Shown here piece by piece: positions 50,082-59,100 of a stretch of DNA of 64,000 nucleotides (position 1 is its first letter; the number at the start of each line of letters is the position of its first letter). The notes beneath the pieces were generated by a model that was not told where the DNA came from, searched no databases, and worked only from the letters and a program-made list of their open reading frames with translations. The DNA is from Halioglobus maricola. GTDB lineage: Bacteria; Pseudomonadota; Gammaproteobacteria; Pseudomonadales; Halieaceae. The stretch covers positions 710,501 through 774,500 of the forward strand of contig NZ_CP036422.1 in the NCBI RefSeq assembly GCF_009388985.1, read 5' to 3'. A program made the position numbers and the translations under genes.

Positions 50082-51128
50082 ATGAGCGAGATTGATACAC
50101 GAGTACAGCAAGTACTTCAGCAGGCGGCTGAGTTGGCAGTCAGGAATGATTATCGCAGTGCGATGGACTACCTTGCCGAGGCTAACCGCGCCGGTGGCGA
50201 AGCAGAGTTGGAGCGCCAGCTATTGAATTACGCGATTGATGGCTTCGCTATGGCCGACCACGGGCAGGTCGCCTGGAATACGCAGCACGACGACAGGTTT
50301 GCCGGCGGTCAGGGGCTTCCGGTAATTGAAGCCGCCGATTTGGATGCTGACATGTTGCGCGCCGGAATACTCGGCAGGGGGGGGCTGATAGTCCGTGGTT
50401 TGATGGACGAGGCGCAGATTACCGCGACAAGAGCGTGCATTGACCAGGCGTTCGAGGCTCGGAAGGCGATCGCTGAGGGCGAGGGAACCGCAGAACATCA
50501 GCGTTCGTTTGCGCGACCTGAGAGTGTGTCTGGTGGCCCCGTCCAGTTTGGCTCACTAGGCAATAATCAATACACCAATTCCGGCTCTGTTTGGGCAGTA
50601 GATTCACCACAGGCCGCGTTTTCCATGTTGGAATTCTATCGACGTATCGGCCTGCCGGAGATCCTTCAGGCATACTTTGGTGAGCCTGCCTCATTGTCGG
50701 TGAGAAAGTGGGTGCTGCGCTGTGTGCCGCCAAACAATGGTGCCGAATCAGGCTGGCACCAGGACGGGCAGTTCATGGGCGAGGGAATTCGCACGGTCAA
50801 CCTTTGGGTTGCGCTCACCGACTGTGGTGAGGGAGCAGAGGCACCGGGGATAGATATTGTTGCCGACAATAATCGTGAAATCTATCCGACAGGTACGCAC
50901 GGCGCGCCTTTTGACTGGACTGTCGGTCAGGGATTTGTCGACGAACTCGGCCAACGCTGCCCTGTGCAGCGGCCACACTTTAAGCCAGGGGATGCTGTGT
51001 TTTTTGATCACTACAATCTGCATCGCACCGGCTTCGGCACGGCTGACAAAAACCATCGCTACGCTGTCGAATCCTGGTTTTTTGCTAATTCTGTGGCGCC
51101 GGCGAAGCAACAACCACTGCTTTTCTAG
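50082..51128 (+). CDS. Phytanoyl-CoA dioxygenase (PhyH)-like Fe(II)/2OG oxygenase (copy A)
   Basis: 348 residues. N-terminal ~60 residues are a helical extension with a TPR-like feel (AELAVRNDYRSAMDYLAEANR). The double-stranded beta-helix follows, with iron ligands H226, D228 (GWHQDGQ) and H314 (NLHRTGF) and arginine 315 or a later one for 2OG. The cofactor geometry is complete, so it is likely active. Its place inside the sulfotransferase/GT2 island suggests a glycan or lipid substrate, which is inference. Its stop overlaps the opposite-strand GT2 stop by 4 bases. Confidence 0.86.
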   Translation: MSEIDTRVQQVLQQAAELAVRNDYRSAMDYLAEANRAGGEAELERQLLNYAIDGFAMADHGQVAWNTQHDDRFAGGQGLPVIEAADLDADMLRAGILGRGGLIVRGLMDEAQITATRACIDQAFEARKAIAEGEGTAEHQRSFARPESVSGGPVQFGSLGNNQYTNSGSVWAVDSPQAAFSMLEFYRRIGLPEILQAYFGEPASLSVRKWVLRCVPPNNGAESGWHQDGQFMGEGIRTVNLWVALTDCGEGAEAPGIDIVADNNREIYPTGTHGAPFDWTVGQGFVDELGQRCPVQRPHFKPGDAVFFDHYNLHRTGFGTADKNHRYAVESWFFANSVAPAKQQPLLF

Positions 51129-52024
51129 CCTCCGCCATCGTTTTTCAGGTGAATCTTGGACGCCTGGGTGGGCAGGTGCCCTAGAAAATGGACGTTCTTG
51201 TCGGTCATCAGGGCATCTGTATTGCGAATTTCCAGGTACTGCTGGCGGTACTTGTCGGTCTGCGCTTTGCGCTGATCCATAGAGACGTTTGTTGTAGTGC
51301 CTCCATGTAGCTGGTGGAAGCTACCCTCGCCGACGAGTTGAACGGGGGTGGTTCCGGCAGCGTCTGCCGCTCGCTTGTAGAGATCCAGGTTCAGGAAGCC
51401 CCCACCGGGCAGGTCAAATTTTTCGTCACAACCCCCCAATTTATCGAACAGCGCGCGGCTGAGAAAGATGCAGTTCGATTCAAACATCTTGTTAAACCAG
51501 GTTATGTTCTTCGCGCCGGCGCGAAATGGCGTGCCCACTTCGAAGAGCCGATAGCCGTCTTCAGGCCATTTGATATCTTTCAGCAGAGTGTCTTCGGTGG
51601 CTTTGTCATAGCCGCGTGCGATCGAACGATTCTGCTCGTCAGGGCCCATGAAAAAGTAGCGGGTCGCGACCACAGCTTCATCGAATGCGCGGTCGGCAGC
51701 CATCGCCAGTTGGAAGACACCCGGCGTCAGCATATGGGCCCCGTCTATCATCAGGCAGATGACGTCGCCGCGTGCTCGCTGTGCGGCGTTGTTGATTGCC
51801 GACGCGGGAGAGGGGCTGGCATTTTCAACATATTCGAGGATCACATCAGCGCCGATATCGGGAAATGTCGCAGGGTCGAGCGGTGTGGGTGAGCCGTTGT
51901 CGACAACCAGTACTTCATAGTCGAGATCCTGCGAGCCTAGTTGGAAGTTTCTGGCGAGACTTTGCAGTGAGCGCGGTATTTCTCGCGCCATGTCGTAGGC
52001 GACCAGAATGACGGACAGTTTCAT
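51125..52024 (-). CDS. Family 2-like glycosyltransferase (copy B)
   Basis: 299 residues, paralogue of the gene at 46207. It starts MKLSVILVAYDMAREIPRSL, has the single metal aspartate D94 in MIDGAHM, and the shared GGGFLNLDLYKRA and GEGSFHQLHGG blocks. It lacks the N-terminal extension and the C-terminal tail of copy A. Its start overlaps the stop of the sulfotransferase gene upstream by 4 bases, so this pair is translationally coupled on the minus strand. Confidence 0.85.
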   Translation of the reverse strand: MKLSVILVAYDMAREIPRSLQSLARNFQLGSQDLDYEVLVVDNGSPTPLDPATFPDIGADVILEYVENASPSPASAINNAAQRARGDVICLMIDGAHMLTPGVFQLAMAADRAFDEAVVATRYFFMGPDEQNRSIARGYDKATEDTLLKDIKWPEDGYRLFEVGTPFRAGAKNITWFNKMFESNCIFLSRALFDKLGGCDEKFDLPGGGFLNLDLYKRAADAAGTTPVQLVGEGSFHQLHGGTTTNVSMDQRKAQTDKYRQQYLEIRNTDALMTDKNVHFLGHLPTQASKIHLKNDGGG

Positions 52025-52851
52025 GCGTTGTGCTTTCCTGGTAGATAACCCAGCGCTTCAACGCGGGCTAATTGTTGTTTGCTGAACGTGCTTTGCCAGT
52101 CATTGCTCAGATAGCGGTCAATGGTCGCTGGGCGCCGGATTCCGCTGGACAAGCGGTGAGTCTCTTCAATCGTAGCATCCATCTGCAGGAAGCTGAGCAT
52201 GCTGGCCACTGTTGCCTGTGGGGCGGTGCAGAGTTCTTCGAAGCGAATGATATGCAATCGGTCTCCCAGGGTCGCTCTGCCAAATTCAAGCACTTTCTCA
52301 TTCGCGCGTAGCCAGTACTCAAGCGCATCTTCTGGAGACGCCTTCTCGTCGAGGCTTGAAGAGGCTTCGACACCGTAGAGGCTCCCCCACAGTTTGAGCT
52401 GTTGCTGGTTGTCGGAATAGGCCATATCCAGCCCGTTGCGCATGATGTGGATATATTGCATTTGAGGGAAAAAGGCGGCCAGCTGCTCCAGCCAGATATG
52501 GGTGCCAGGCACTTTCCATCCTGCCCGACCGTCGGAATTACCTTCCTGGTGACGTTTCAGGTGAAGCAACTTTTCCAGGCCATTGAAGGCCTGTCGGTAG
52601 CGCAAAGTCAGCGGTATCCCTGCCAGTTCCGGGTTGTTCATAAGCGCGCGCATCGGAGGCCACTCCAATGCGTCATTGGATTGGTTTTTGGGCGTGCTCA
52701 TGGTGATGCCAGTGTCTGCCAGAATCTGGGCGATCACGCGAGTGCCGCTTCCGCCCACGGCACCAACGGCGATAGGGTCTGGAAGATATTCGGCGATTTC
52801 TCCCTGATAGCCGGGTTTGCCGTCGAGAAGGTCCTGGTAGGGTTGAAACAT
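52021..52851 (-). CDS. Sulfotransferase-family protein (copy B)
   Basis: 276 residues. P-loop-like GAVGGSGT (residues 30-37) fits the 5'-phosphosulfate loop. IIRFEELC near the C-terminus is a typical sulfotransferase segment. The 3' site is in the IMRNGLDMAYS region. Sequence similarity with copy A is slight, but the position next to a paralogous GT2 gene is the same. First gene of the minus-strand pair. Confidence 0.78.
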   Translation of the reverse strand: MFQPYQDLLDGKPGYQGEIAEYLPDPIAVGAVGGSGTRVIAQILADTGITMSTPKNQSNDALEWPPMRALMNNPELAGIPLTLRYRQAFNGLEKLLHLKRHQEGNSDGRAGWKVPGTHIWLEQLAAFFPQMQYIHIMRNGLDMAYSDNQQQLKLWGSLYGVEASSSLDEKASPEDALEYWLRANEKVLEFGRATLGDRLHIIRFEELCTAPQATVASMLSFLQMDATIEETHRLSSGIRRPATIDRYLSNDWQSTFSKQQLARVEALGYLPGKHNA

Positions 52852-52985
52852 GCTTAGTCGAAATTCTGGAGGAAGGGCAGTCTATCACCGCGGGCCGGTA
52901 TTCTATAGAGTTAGCGCCTGAGATGGGCGTCGTGAAGTGTAGATTTCGATTCGCCCTGGGCCAATCGCTATGAGAACCAAACTAT

Positions 52986-53570
52986 ATGCGACCACCTGTT
53001 CGACAATTCGTAGAGCTATGTGAGCAAACTCTCCCTCTGGAAGGCACCATTTATGAATTTGGTGCCTATCAGGTCACCGGTGATCAGGGCGAGGATTTGC
53101 GGACGCTGTTTCCCGGGTGTGAATACTATGGCGCCGACATGAGGGAGGGCCCTGGTGTTGATGTGGTGTTGAACCTGCATGACATTGACTTGCCGGACGC
53201 ATCGGCAAAGACCGTAGTGTGTATGGATACCCTGGAGCATGTTGAATATCCGCGCAAGGCAATGGATGAGATCCACAGAATACTGGCGCCGGGTGGCGTA
53301 GCGATTATCAGCTCGGTCTTCGATTTTCCTATCCACGGCTACCCGAATGACTACTGGCGATTCACCCCCGAGGGCTTCCGCTCATTGTTGAAGGCTTTCT
53401 CCCATCCGCTGGTCTACAGCTTCGGCAAAAGTGAAGAGTCGCCACAGACGATTACCGGGGTGGGTTTCAAGGATTTCGCCCCTGACACCCAGGCGTTTGA
53501 GCAAAAAGCCGAGCAGTGGGAAAAGTGGTGCTCGTCGATAGCCAGGCAGATGCACAGCGATAGCGTCTAG
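52986..53570 (+). CDS. Class I SAM-dependent methyltransferase-like protein
   Basis: 194 residues. IYEFGAYQVTGDQG is motif I, and CMDTLEHVEYPRKAMDEIHRILAPGG carries motif II/III of Methyltransf_11-type proteins. DFPIHGYPNDYWRFTPEG is a block typical of small methyltransferases in surface-polysaccharide loci. No good ribosome-binding site is visible before the ATG at 52986. It is divergent from the copy B sulfotransferase. Confidence 0.83.
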   Translation: MRPPVRQFVELCEQTLPLEGTIYEFGAYQVTGDQGEDLRTLFPGCEYYGADMREGPGVDVVLNLHDIDLPDASAKTVVCMDTLEHVEYPRKAMDEIHRILAPGGVAIISSVFDFPIHGYPNDYWRFTPEGFRSLLKAFSHPLVYSFGKSEESPQTITGVGFKDFAPDTQAFEQKAEQWEKWCSSIARQMHSDSV

Positions 53571-53642
53571 CGGCGCCTACCTCTGTTATGGGCATTGCGG
53601 TAGAGTGATCGGCGAATTGAACGAAGATGTTGTGGAGCTGAA

Positions 53643-54770
53643 GTGAAACAGGGCCTTGAACTCAATGCGGGCATGCGCGGTGGGGCGGGCTACCTGTTGG
53701 AACTCGAATGCGTCCGCGGCCTGGCTATTCTACTGGTATTTCTGTTTCACGCCTTGGGTGTAAGCGTAGGGCAGATCGATGCTCCGGTTCCATTTTGGCT
53801 CTCCTATATCGCAGCGGGGAGCTCAGGCGTAACGTTGTTTTTTGTGCTCAGTGGCTTTTTGTTGAGTCTTCCCTGGTTGCGCTATGCGTCAGGGGAAGGG
53901 CATCTCCCCGGAGTCCGCAACTACTATGTCGCGCGCGTGTTGCGCATCGTGCCGCTCTATCTTGTGGCGGTGTTGTTCGCCTCTGTCGTCACCGGTAACT
54001 GGGCGGTTGGGTTGCGGGCGGCCCTGTTTCAATTTGTCGGATTTGATATTTTTCCCTACTCGGTGGTGTGGTGGACGCTCACAACCGAGGTGCAGTTTTA
54101 CCTGGTGTTACCGCTGCTGGCCCTCGCATTGCTGCGCCCGGGTTGGACTCGCTGGGTTTGCGTTTTCGCCGGGGTGGCCTGGCTGGGAGCCTACAGCTAT
54201 ACCTTTGTCTATCCCGGCGGGGACCAGCCGATTCGATCCTACTGGTTGACCAAGTCGCTTTTTGGCCGCCTGCCTGCTTTCCTGATTGGTGTGTTGGCAG
54301 CATGGTGTTACTTGCGCTGCCGCGGGCTCGGATGGGAAAGGCAACGCTTGGCAGCGACGCTGATCATTATCGGCGCGTGGCTGTGCCTCGGGTGGGTATT
54401 GCAGTTGTCACTCGAGCTGGGCAAGCGTTCCGAGTGGTCCTGGCACTTGCATCACAGCTATGAAGCGCTGCTGTGGGCGATCATTGTGCTGGCGCTCTTA
54501 TTGGGCGCACCCTTCGCTAGGCGGGTACTGGTCAATAGGTCGTTGGCAATTCTCGGCAAACTTTCCTACTCACTGTATTTGGTGCACGTGCCGATTCTGT
54601 TTTACCTGATCTATCCCGTGAAACAAACCGCGGGGGATGCCTATGCAGGCTCGGTCGTATCGTATCTTTTGCCGTTGGCGGCCCTGATATTAAGCCTCGG
54701 CTTATCTTTTATCACTTATCGCTTGATTGAATTGCCCTTTTTGAACCTCAAGCACCGTATACCTCTGTAA
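53643..54770 (+). CDS. Acyltransferase 3 family membrane protein (OafA/YrhL type)
   Basis: 375 residues with about ten membrane helices. The family signature R25-x10-H36 (in LECVRGLAILLVFLFHA) and the FFVLSGFLLS segment identify it. Members O-acylate lipopolysaccharide, exopolysaccharide or peptidoglycan sugars. The start is GTG at 53643. It lies 72 bases after the methyltransferase and ends the island; acylation of the same glycan is inferred. Confidence 0.92.
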   Translation: MKQGLELNAGMRGGAGYLLELECVRGLAILLVFLFHALGVSVGQIDAPVPFWLSYIAAGSSGVTLFFVLSGFLLSLPWLRYASGEGHLPGVRNYYVARVLRIVPLYLVAVLFASVVTGNWAVGLRAALFQFVGFDIFPYSVVWWTLTTEVQFYLVLPLLALALLRPGWTRWVCVFAGVAWLGAYSYTFVYPGGDQPIRSYWLTKSLFGRLPAFLIGVLAAWCYLRCRGLGWERQRLAATLIIIGAWLCLGWVLQLSLELGKRSEWSWHLHHSYEALLWAIIVLALLLGAPFARRVLVNRSLAILGKLSYSLYLVHVPILFYLIYPVKQTAGDAYAGSVVSYLLPLAALILSLGLSFITYRLIELPFLNLKHRIPL

Positions 54771-54798
54771 CCGTATACCACTGTTAATGGAGATAATG

Positions 54799-55317
54799 AT
54801 GAAACTAGTACCCTACCTGATCGTCTCATTGCTGCTGACCCCCTCTTTTGCGATGGCTGAGCTGGCTGTGGGAGAGATGGCACCGGATTTCACCCTCGCA
54901 GCGTCCGATGGCGAGACCTACACGCTATCTGACTTCCGTGGTAAGCAGGCAGTGGTGATCGCCTGGTTCCCCAAAGCCTATACCTCTGGTTGTACGGTGG
55001 AGTGCAAATCCCTTGCCCAGAATGGCCACCTCATTCGCGAGTACGATGTGAGCTACTTTATGGCCAGTGTGGATCCGCTGGCAGATAACGTGGGTTTCGC
55101 CAAGGAGACAGGGGCAGATTTTCCTCTGCTGAGTGATCCGGAAAAAGCCGCCGCCAAAGCGTTTGGGGTGCTCCACCCTATGGGGTTCGCCAGCCGTCAC
55201 ACATTCTATGTCGGGGTCGATGGCAAAGTGCTAAAAGTGGATAAGGATGTGACTCCGGCCACGTCTGCCGAGGACATGGCGCAAACACTGGGGGAACTGG
55301 GTGTCGCGAAGCGCTAG
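54799..55317 (+). CDS. Exported peroxiredoxin (AhpC/TSA, BCP/PrxQ-like)
   Basis: 172 residues from the ATG at 54799, which has GGAG 6 bases upstream (ATGs at 54787 and 54796 are alternatives). Signal peptide 1-20 (AMA cleavage) places it in the periplasm. The peroxidatic cysteine is C65 in SGCTVEC. A second cysteine, C69, is only three residues away (C-x3-C), one closer than in the PrxQ/BCP C-x4-C form. Reduces hydroperoxides with a thioredoxin-like donor (family knowledge). Ungrouped, between the acyltransferase and a thioesterase. Confidence 0.9.
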   Translation: MKLVPYLIVSLLLTPSFAMAELAVGEMAPDFTLAASDGETYTLSDFRGKQAVVIAWFPKAYTSGCTVECKSLAQNGHLIREYDVSYFMASVDPLADNVGFAKETGADFPLLSDPEKAAAKAFGVLHPMGFASRHTFYVGVDGKVLKVDKDVTPATSAEDMAQTLGELGVAKR

Positions 55318-55422
55318 CCTGCAAAATTGGACTAGCTGCGGCGAATTCCGGCTCTGACTTGCGAAGTGGCAGGGTGTCGGGGCACTCTGTCGATGACGAT
55401 TTTTCGAGAGTATTCAAAAGCT

Positions 55423-56073
55423 ATGTCCACCCCGAAAAAAGACGAGAGCGACAAACCCGAGACGCTGGTAGAGGCGGTGAACCGCGAAGCCGGTGAGCTG
55501 ATTCATCTGCTGCGTTGTTCTGACGCTCCGGACGAGGCACTGGCTGAAGCGACAGCCCATATGCAGGCTGCAATGGAGGTGCTCGCTCCCCACCTGCAAC
55601 AGGGTGAAGGCTGGTCTACCGTATCGATCGCCAGTGACACACCCGGGCTGGGGTGGCGAGAAGACGACCTGACCGCCTGTATGCCCTACAGCCCTATTTC
55701 CGGGAAACGCAACCCGATCTCGCCGCCGATTCGTATGTGGCGTGATGGCGACGAGGTCCGCGGCGAGGCGTTGTTCTCGCCGACCTATGCCGGTCCTCCT
55801 AATAGTGTCCACGGTGGTATCATAGCGGCGGTGTTCGATGAACTGTTGTCGATGGCTAATGTAATCACGGGCGCTGCAGGTTTTACCGGAACCCTGAGTA
55901 TTCGCTATCACAAGCACACGCCGCTGGATCGTCCGATTGAGCTGTGGGCTGTGTGCGACAATAACGATGGGCGCAAACAGTTTACACGCGGAGAGATGCG
56001 CGTTGACGGTGAAGTTACTGCGAGTGCCGAGGGATTGTTCATCCGCCCCCGATCGAAATCGGATGAGAGTTGA
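55423..56073 (+). CDS. PaaI/hotdog-fold thioesterase family protein
   Basis: 216 residues. The N-terminal third is polar and helical. The hotdog domain holds HGGIIAAVFDELLSMAN, the usual active-site helix, followed by FTGTLSIRYHKHTPLDRPIEL. The enzyme probably hydrolyses an acyl-CoA; substrate unknown. I chose the ATG at 55423; upstream frame codons lack a ribosome-binding site, but this start has only a weak one. Confidence 0.82.
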   Translation: MSTPKKDESDKPETLVEAVNREAGELIHLLRCSDAPDEALAEATAHMQAAMEVLAPHLQQGEGWSTVSIASDTPGLGWREDDLTACMPYSPISGKRNPISPPIRMWRDGDEVRGEALFSPTYAGPPNSVHGGIIAAVFDELLSMANVITGAAGFTGTLSIRYHKHTPLDRPIELWAVCDNNDGRKQFTRGEMRVDGEVTASAEGLFIRPRSKSDES

Positions 56074-56088
56074 CCAGGATTCAAGCGT

Positions 56089-57012
56089 TTGACGAGCAAC
56101 TCAGCACAGCGAGCAAAACCTGCCCAGGCAGCGCGGCTGATGCGCTGGGCTACGTATGCGTCGGTGAGTGTGGCCACCTGCCTGATTGGTGCCAAATTGC
56201 TCGCCTGGAGCCTCTCCGGGTCGGTTAGCCTGCTGGCGACCCTCGTTGACTCAGGCTTGGATGCGCTGGCATCTCTTATTAACCTCTTCGCTGTTCACCA
56301 CGCATTGTCTCCCGCTGACGAGGAGCATCGTTTTGGCCACGGCAAGGCAGAAGCGCTGGCTGGCCTTGGCCAGGCTTCGCTGATACTCGCCTCCGGTTGT
56401 TTCCTCTTATACGAGGCCGTGGGCCGACTACTTGCGCCGGAACCTATCGCCGCTGTTGCTGCGGGCATGTGGGTGATGGTGCTTTCAATCGGTTTAACCC
56501 TCGCTCTTTTAAGGTTTCAGCGGCACGTGATAGCGCGCACTGGCTCCACTGCGATACAGGCGGATGCCCTGCACTACCGTACTGATTTGTTGGTCAACGG
56601 CAGTGTATTACTGGCGCTTGTCCTGGCGACCTGGGGTTGGGTGGGCTTCGATGCACTGTTCGCCCTGGCGATCGGAGCCTACATTCTTTACAGCGCCTGG
56701 GACATTTTGCGGCGGGCTGCTGATCACCTGATGGATCGGGAGTTGCCAGACGAGGACAGGGCGAAAATCGAAGCTCTGGTAGCGCAGCACCCAGCCATAC
56801 ATGGCTTCCACGATCTGCGCACTCGCAGCTCAGGTACGGCAAGCTTCATTCAGCTACACATCGAGCTTGAAGACGAGTTGAGCCTGCTGCAGGCGCACCA
56901 GATCTCTGTGGAAATTGAGCAGATTATTGAGCAAGCGTTTCCCGGCGCGGAAGTGCTTATCCATCTCGACCCCCTGTCAGTGGTCGATGTGGAACGGCGC
57001 CAGACCTTTTAG
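56089..57012 (+). CDS. Cation diffusion facilitator (FieF/CzcD family)
   Basis: Inner-membrane metal/H+ antiporter that exports divalent metals (zinc, iron, cadmium or similar). 307 residues with six membrane helices. The transport-site residues are in LVDSGLDALASL (helix 2) and ADALHYRTDLLVN (helix 5). A C-terminal cytoplasmic domain with IHGFHDLRTRSSG follows. The start is TTG at 56089 with AGGA 9 bases upstream. The stop is 6 bases from the stop of the convergent TonB receptor. Confidence 0.92.
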   Translation: MTSNSAQRAKPAQAARLMRWATYASVSVATCLIGAKLLAWSLSGSVSLLATLVDSGLDALASLINLFAVHHALSPADEEHRFGHGKAEALAGLGQASLILASGCFLLYEAVGRLLAPEPIAAVAAGMWVMVLSIGLTLALLRFQRHVIARTGSTAIQADALHYRTDLLVNGSVLLALVLATWGWVGFDALFALAIGAYILYSAWDILRRAADHLMDRELPDEDRAKIEALVAQHPAIHGFHDLRTRSSGTASFIQLHIELEDELSLLQAHQISVEIEQIIEQAFPGAEVLIHLDPLSVVDVERRQTF

Positions 57013-57018
57013 CGCCGT

Positions 57019-59100
57019 CTAAAAGCTATAGCTGACGCGAGCAAAGATGTTGGTGCCGTAGCCTGGAAGGCGTTCGCGCATAGCGATATCAGGGTTTGCA
57101 GCCCTATTGTAGCCTGCCAGATGATCCGCATATCCCTTGTCGAAAACAGTGTCTACGCCCGCTGCGAATTGCAGTGACTGGCTTACCTGCCAATTTGCAC
57201 TTAGATTGAGCAGTCCATAGCCCGCCGTCTCCTGCTCGCGGTTTGTCTCGCTGACCTGGTTTTGCGCGCTGTAGAACACGCCTTCAGCGCCCAGGTTCCA
57301 GTCGCCAGCAGCGTATCCCAGGCGAACGCTCGCGTTCGCCGGGGCGATACGATAGAGCTCGTCCTCTATGTCATCTCGCTCGCCGCGTACATAGTTGACG
57401 ATGCCCGAGACCGACCACTGATCAGATACCTGCCATGCCCAGTCCATGTCGAACCCGTAAATCACTGCATCGACGTTGTTGAACTGTAGCGGGTCCGGAT
57501 TGCTGGTGCCGTTCATCATATTCATCATGCGTACGAACATTACCGCAGGAGCAAGCTCACTATCCGTGCCCTGGATGTAGTCATCTATCTGGCTGTAGAA
57601 AATCCTGGGTGCAAGGGTGAGACGGGTATTGCTGAAATCCATGCCGAACTCGACCTGGTGAGAGACTTCCGGGTCCAGTTCGATATTGCCGGTATAGGTA
57701 TTGCCATCCGCCAGGCCCGCAGTCGCCTCCAGTGGCAGCCACAAGTAGCGCTCCTGATAGCTCGGTGATCGTGTCTTCTGGGCCAGGCCGGCGTACCAAC
57801 TAGTCGTGCTGGAAGCCCTGTACCAGGCCTTCGCCACGAGATCGACATTGCGGTCGGTCTGATCGCGATCCGCGTTATTGAATGCATCACGCAGAGCGGC
57901 CGCCGGCGGCATCATATTTGCGGGCGTTCCATCGACTTCGTCGGCATTCATGCCCACCTGGTTGTAGCGCAGGCCAAATTCGGCGCGCCAGGTATCGCTG
58001 AAATCGTGCTGGCGCTCCAGGAATGCGCCCAGTACTTCACGCTCCGCATCGTTGAAGTTCACTACGAAAAACATGTCTGCGTTGGGGTTTTCGATGTTGG
58101 AGTTGTGTGTCGAATCGAAGCCGTCCAGGCCAAAGATCCAATTGCCGTTTGTATCGGTCATGGTGGTCAGCAATTTGAAGCCCAGGTTGTCGCTGTCGGC
58201 GACATTGCGGCGCCACCGCATGCCGCTGGTCGGGGCCTGGCGAAGATGGTAGTTGGTCATGCCGTGTTCGAGGTCACTCGCAAAAACGGCCGCCGTAACA
58301 TCGAGGGCACCGGGTAGTGCAAATCGATAGGTCAGGTCAACCAGGTCGCCTTCTATGTATTCGATATCCATGGGTAGCGCAGGTGTGCCCGAGTCACCGG
58401 TATCGTTGTAGCCGTAGTCGAGCTGCACGCTGTGGTTGCCCATCTTCAGGCCATAGCCGATGTCATAGCGTTCGCGCTCGTATTCCGTCGGTGTAATCTC
58501 GCCGTCGGCGAACTCAGCGTCGTCGCCAGACTCCAACATCGCTGCCAGGTTTAACTTGTGAGTGTTGTTGGCCGCAAACAGGGCGCCAGTCAGTTGCTGG
58601 CCACTGTTCACCGATTGCGCGCTGCCCATCAGCTGACCGTCTACCTGAAACTCGGAACCGGTGTTGAAATCGCCGCGCTGGGTCTTGGCGTCGATGGCGC
58701 CGCCGATCGATTCCTGCGCCACGCTCACCGGTGCGATGCCGCGATAGACCTCCAGTGATTCGAGCAGGCCGTTGCGGGCATAGGAGAGTGGAGGGTCCAT
58801 CCAGTTTGGGCCAGACGGTGCCAACTGCGCACCATCCAGGGATGTGGCAATACGGCCGCCGTACATGCCTCGATATTGGGGTATTCCAGTGAGAGGCCCA
58901 TTCGCGTTCACGTTTGCGCCAGGAGCCTTCTTCAATAGCTGCGCGACATCTGGCGAGATCACCAGTTCATCGCTGATATCGATGGTACGGCTGTCGTGAT
59001 TTGCGGTGACCACCAGCTCTTCGATGTGGTCGGCGAGGGCGGTGGCACTGAGAGCGCTCAGGGCCAGAACAATAGCGGTGCGTTGCAAGGGAATGTCCAT
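57019..59100 (-). CDS. TonB-dependent receptor, OprC/NosA-like (possible metal importer)
   Basis: 693 residues from the ATG at 59100; a longer frame to 59157 is not supported. Signal peptide 1-23 (ALA cleavage), TonB-box region EELVVTA, plug with LLKKAPGANVNANGPLTG, YRGMYGGRI and GPNWMDPPLSYAR, and a barrel ending in VSYSF. The MDPP plug segment recalls copper receptors OprC/NosA. A methionine-rich stretch, FVRMMNMMNG, and another MMPP in barrel loops could bind soft metals; this is inference. A metal exporter gene faces it. Confidence 0.88.
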   Translation of the reverse strand: MDIPLQRTAIVLALSALSATALADHIEELVVTANHDSRTIDISDELVISPDVAQLLKKAPGANVNANGPLTGIPQYRGMYGGRIATSLDGAQLAPSGPNWMDPPLSYARNGLLESLEVYRGIAPVSVAQESIGGAIDAKTQRGDFNTGSEFQVDGQLMGSAQSVNSGQQLTGALFAANNTHKLNLAAMLESGDDAEFADGEITPTEYERERYDIGYGLKMGNHSVQLDYGYNDTGDSGTPALPMDIEYIEGDLVDLTYRFALPGALDVTAAVFASDLEHGMTNYHLRQAPTSGMRWRRNVADSDNLGFKLLTTMTDTNGNWIFGLDGFDSTHNSNIENPNADMFFVVNFNDAEREVLGAFLERQHDFSDTWRAEFGLRYNQVGMNADEVDGTPANMMPPAAALRDAFNNADRDQTDRNVDLVAKAWYRASSTTSWYAGLAQKTRSPSYQERYLWLPLEATAGLADGNTYTGNIELDPEVSHQVEFGMDFSNTRLTLAPRIFYSQIDDYIQGTDSELAPAVMFVRMMNMMNGTSNPDPLQFNNVDAVIYGFDMDWAWQVSDQWSVSGIVNYVRGERDDIEDELYRIAPANASVRLGYAAGDWNLGAEGVFYSAQNQVSETNREQETAGYGLLNLSANWQVSQSLQFAAGVDTVFDKGYADHLAGYNRAANPDIAMRERLPGYGTNIFARVSYSF

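Noticed and set aside
44245..54770. Accessory region as a mobile genomic island integrated at tRNA-Lys
   Set aside because: No integrase, transposase or second copy of the tRNA 3' end was seen, and the lipoprotein pair lies between the tRNA and the island.
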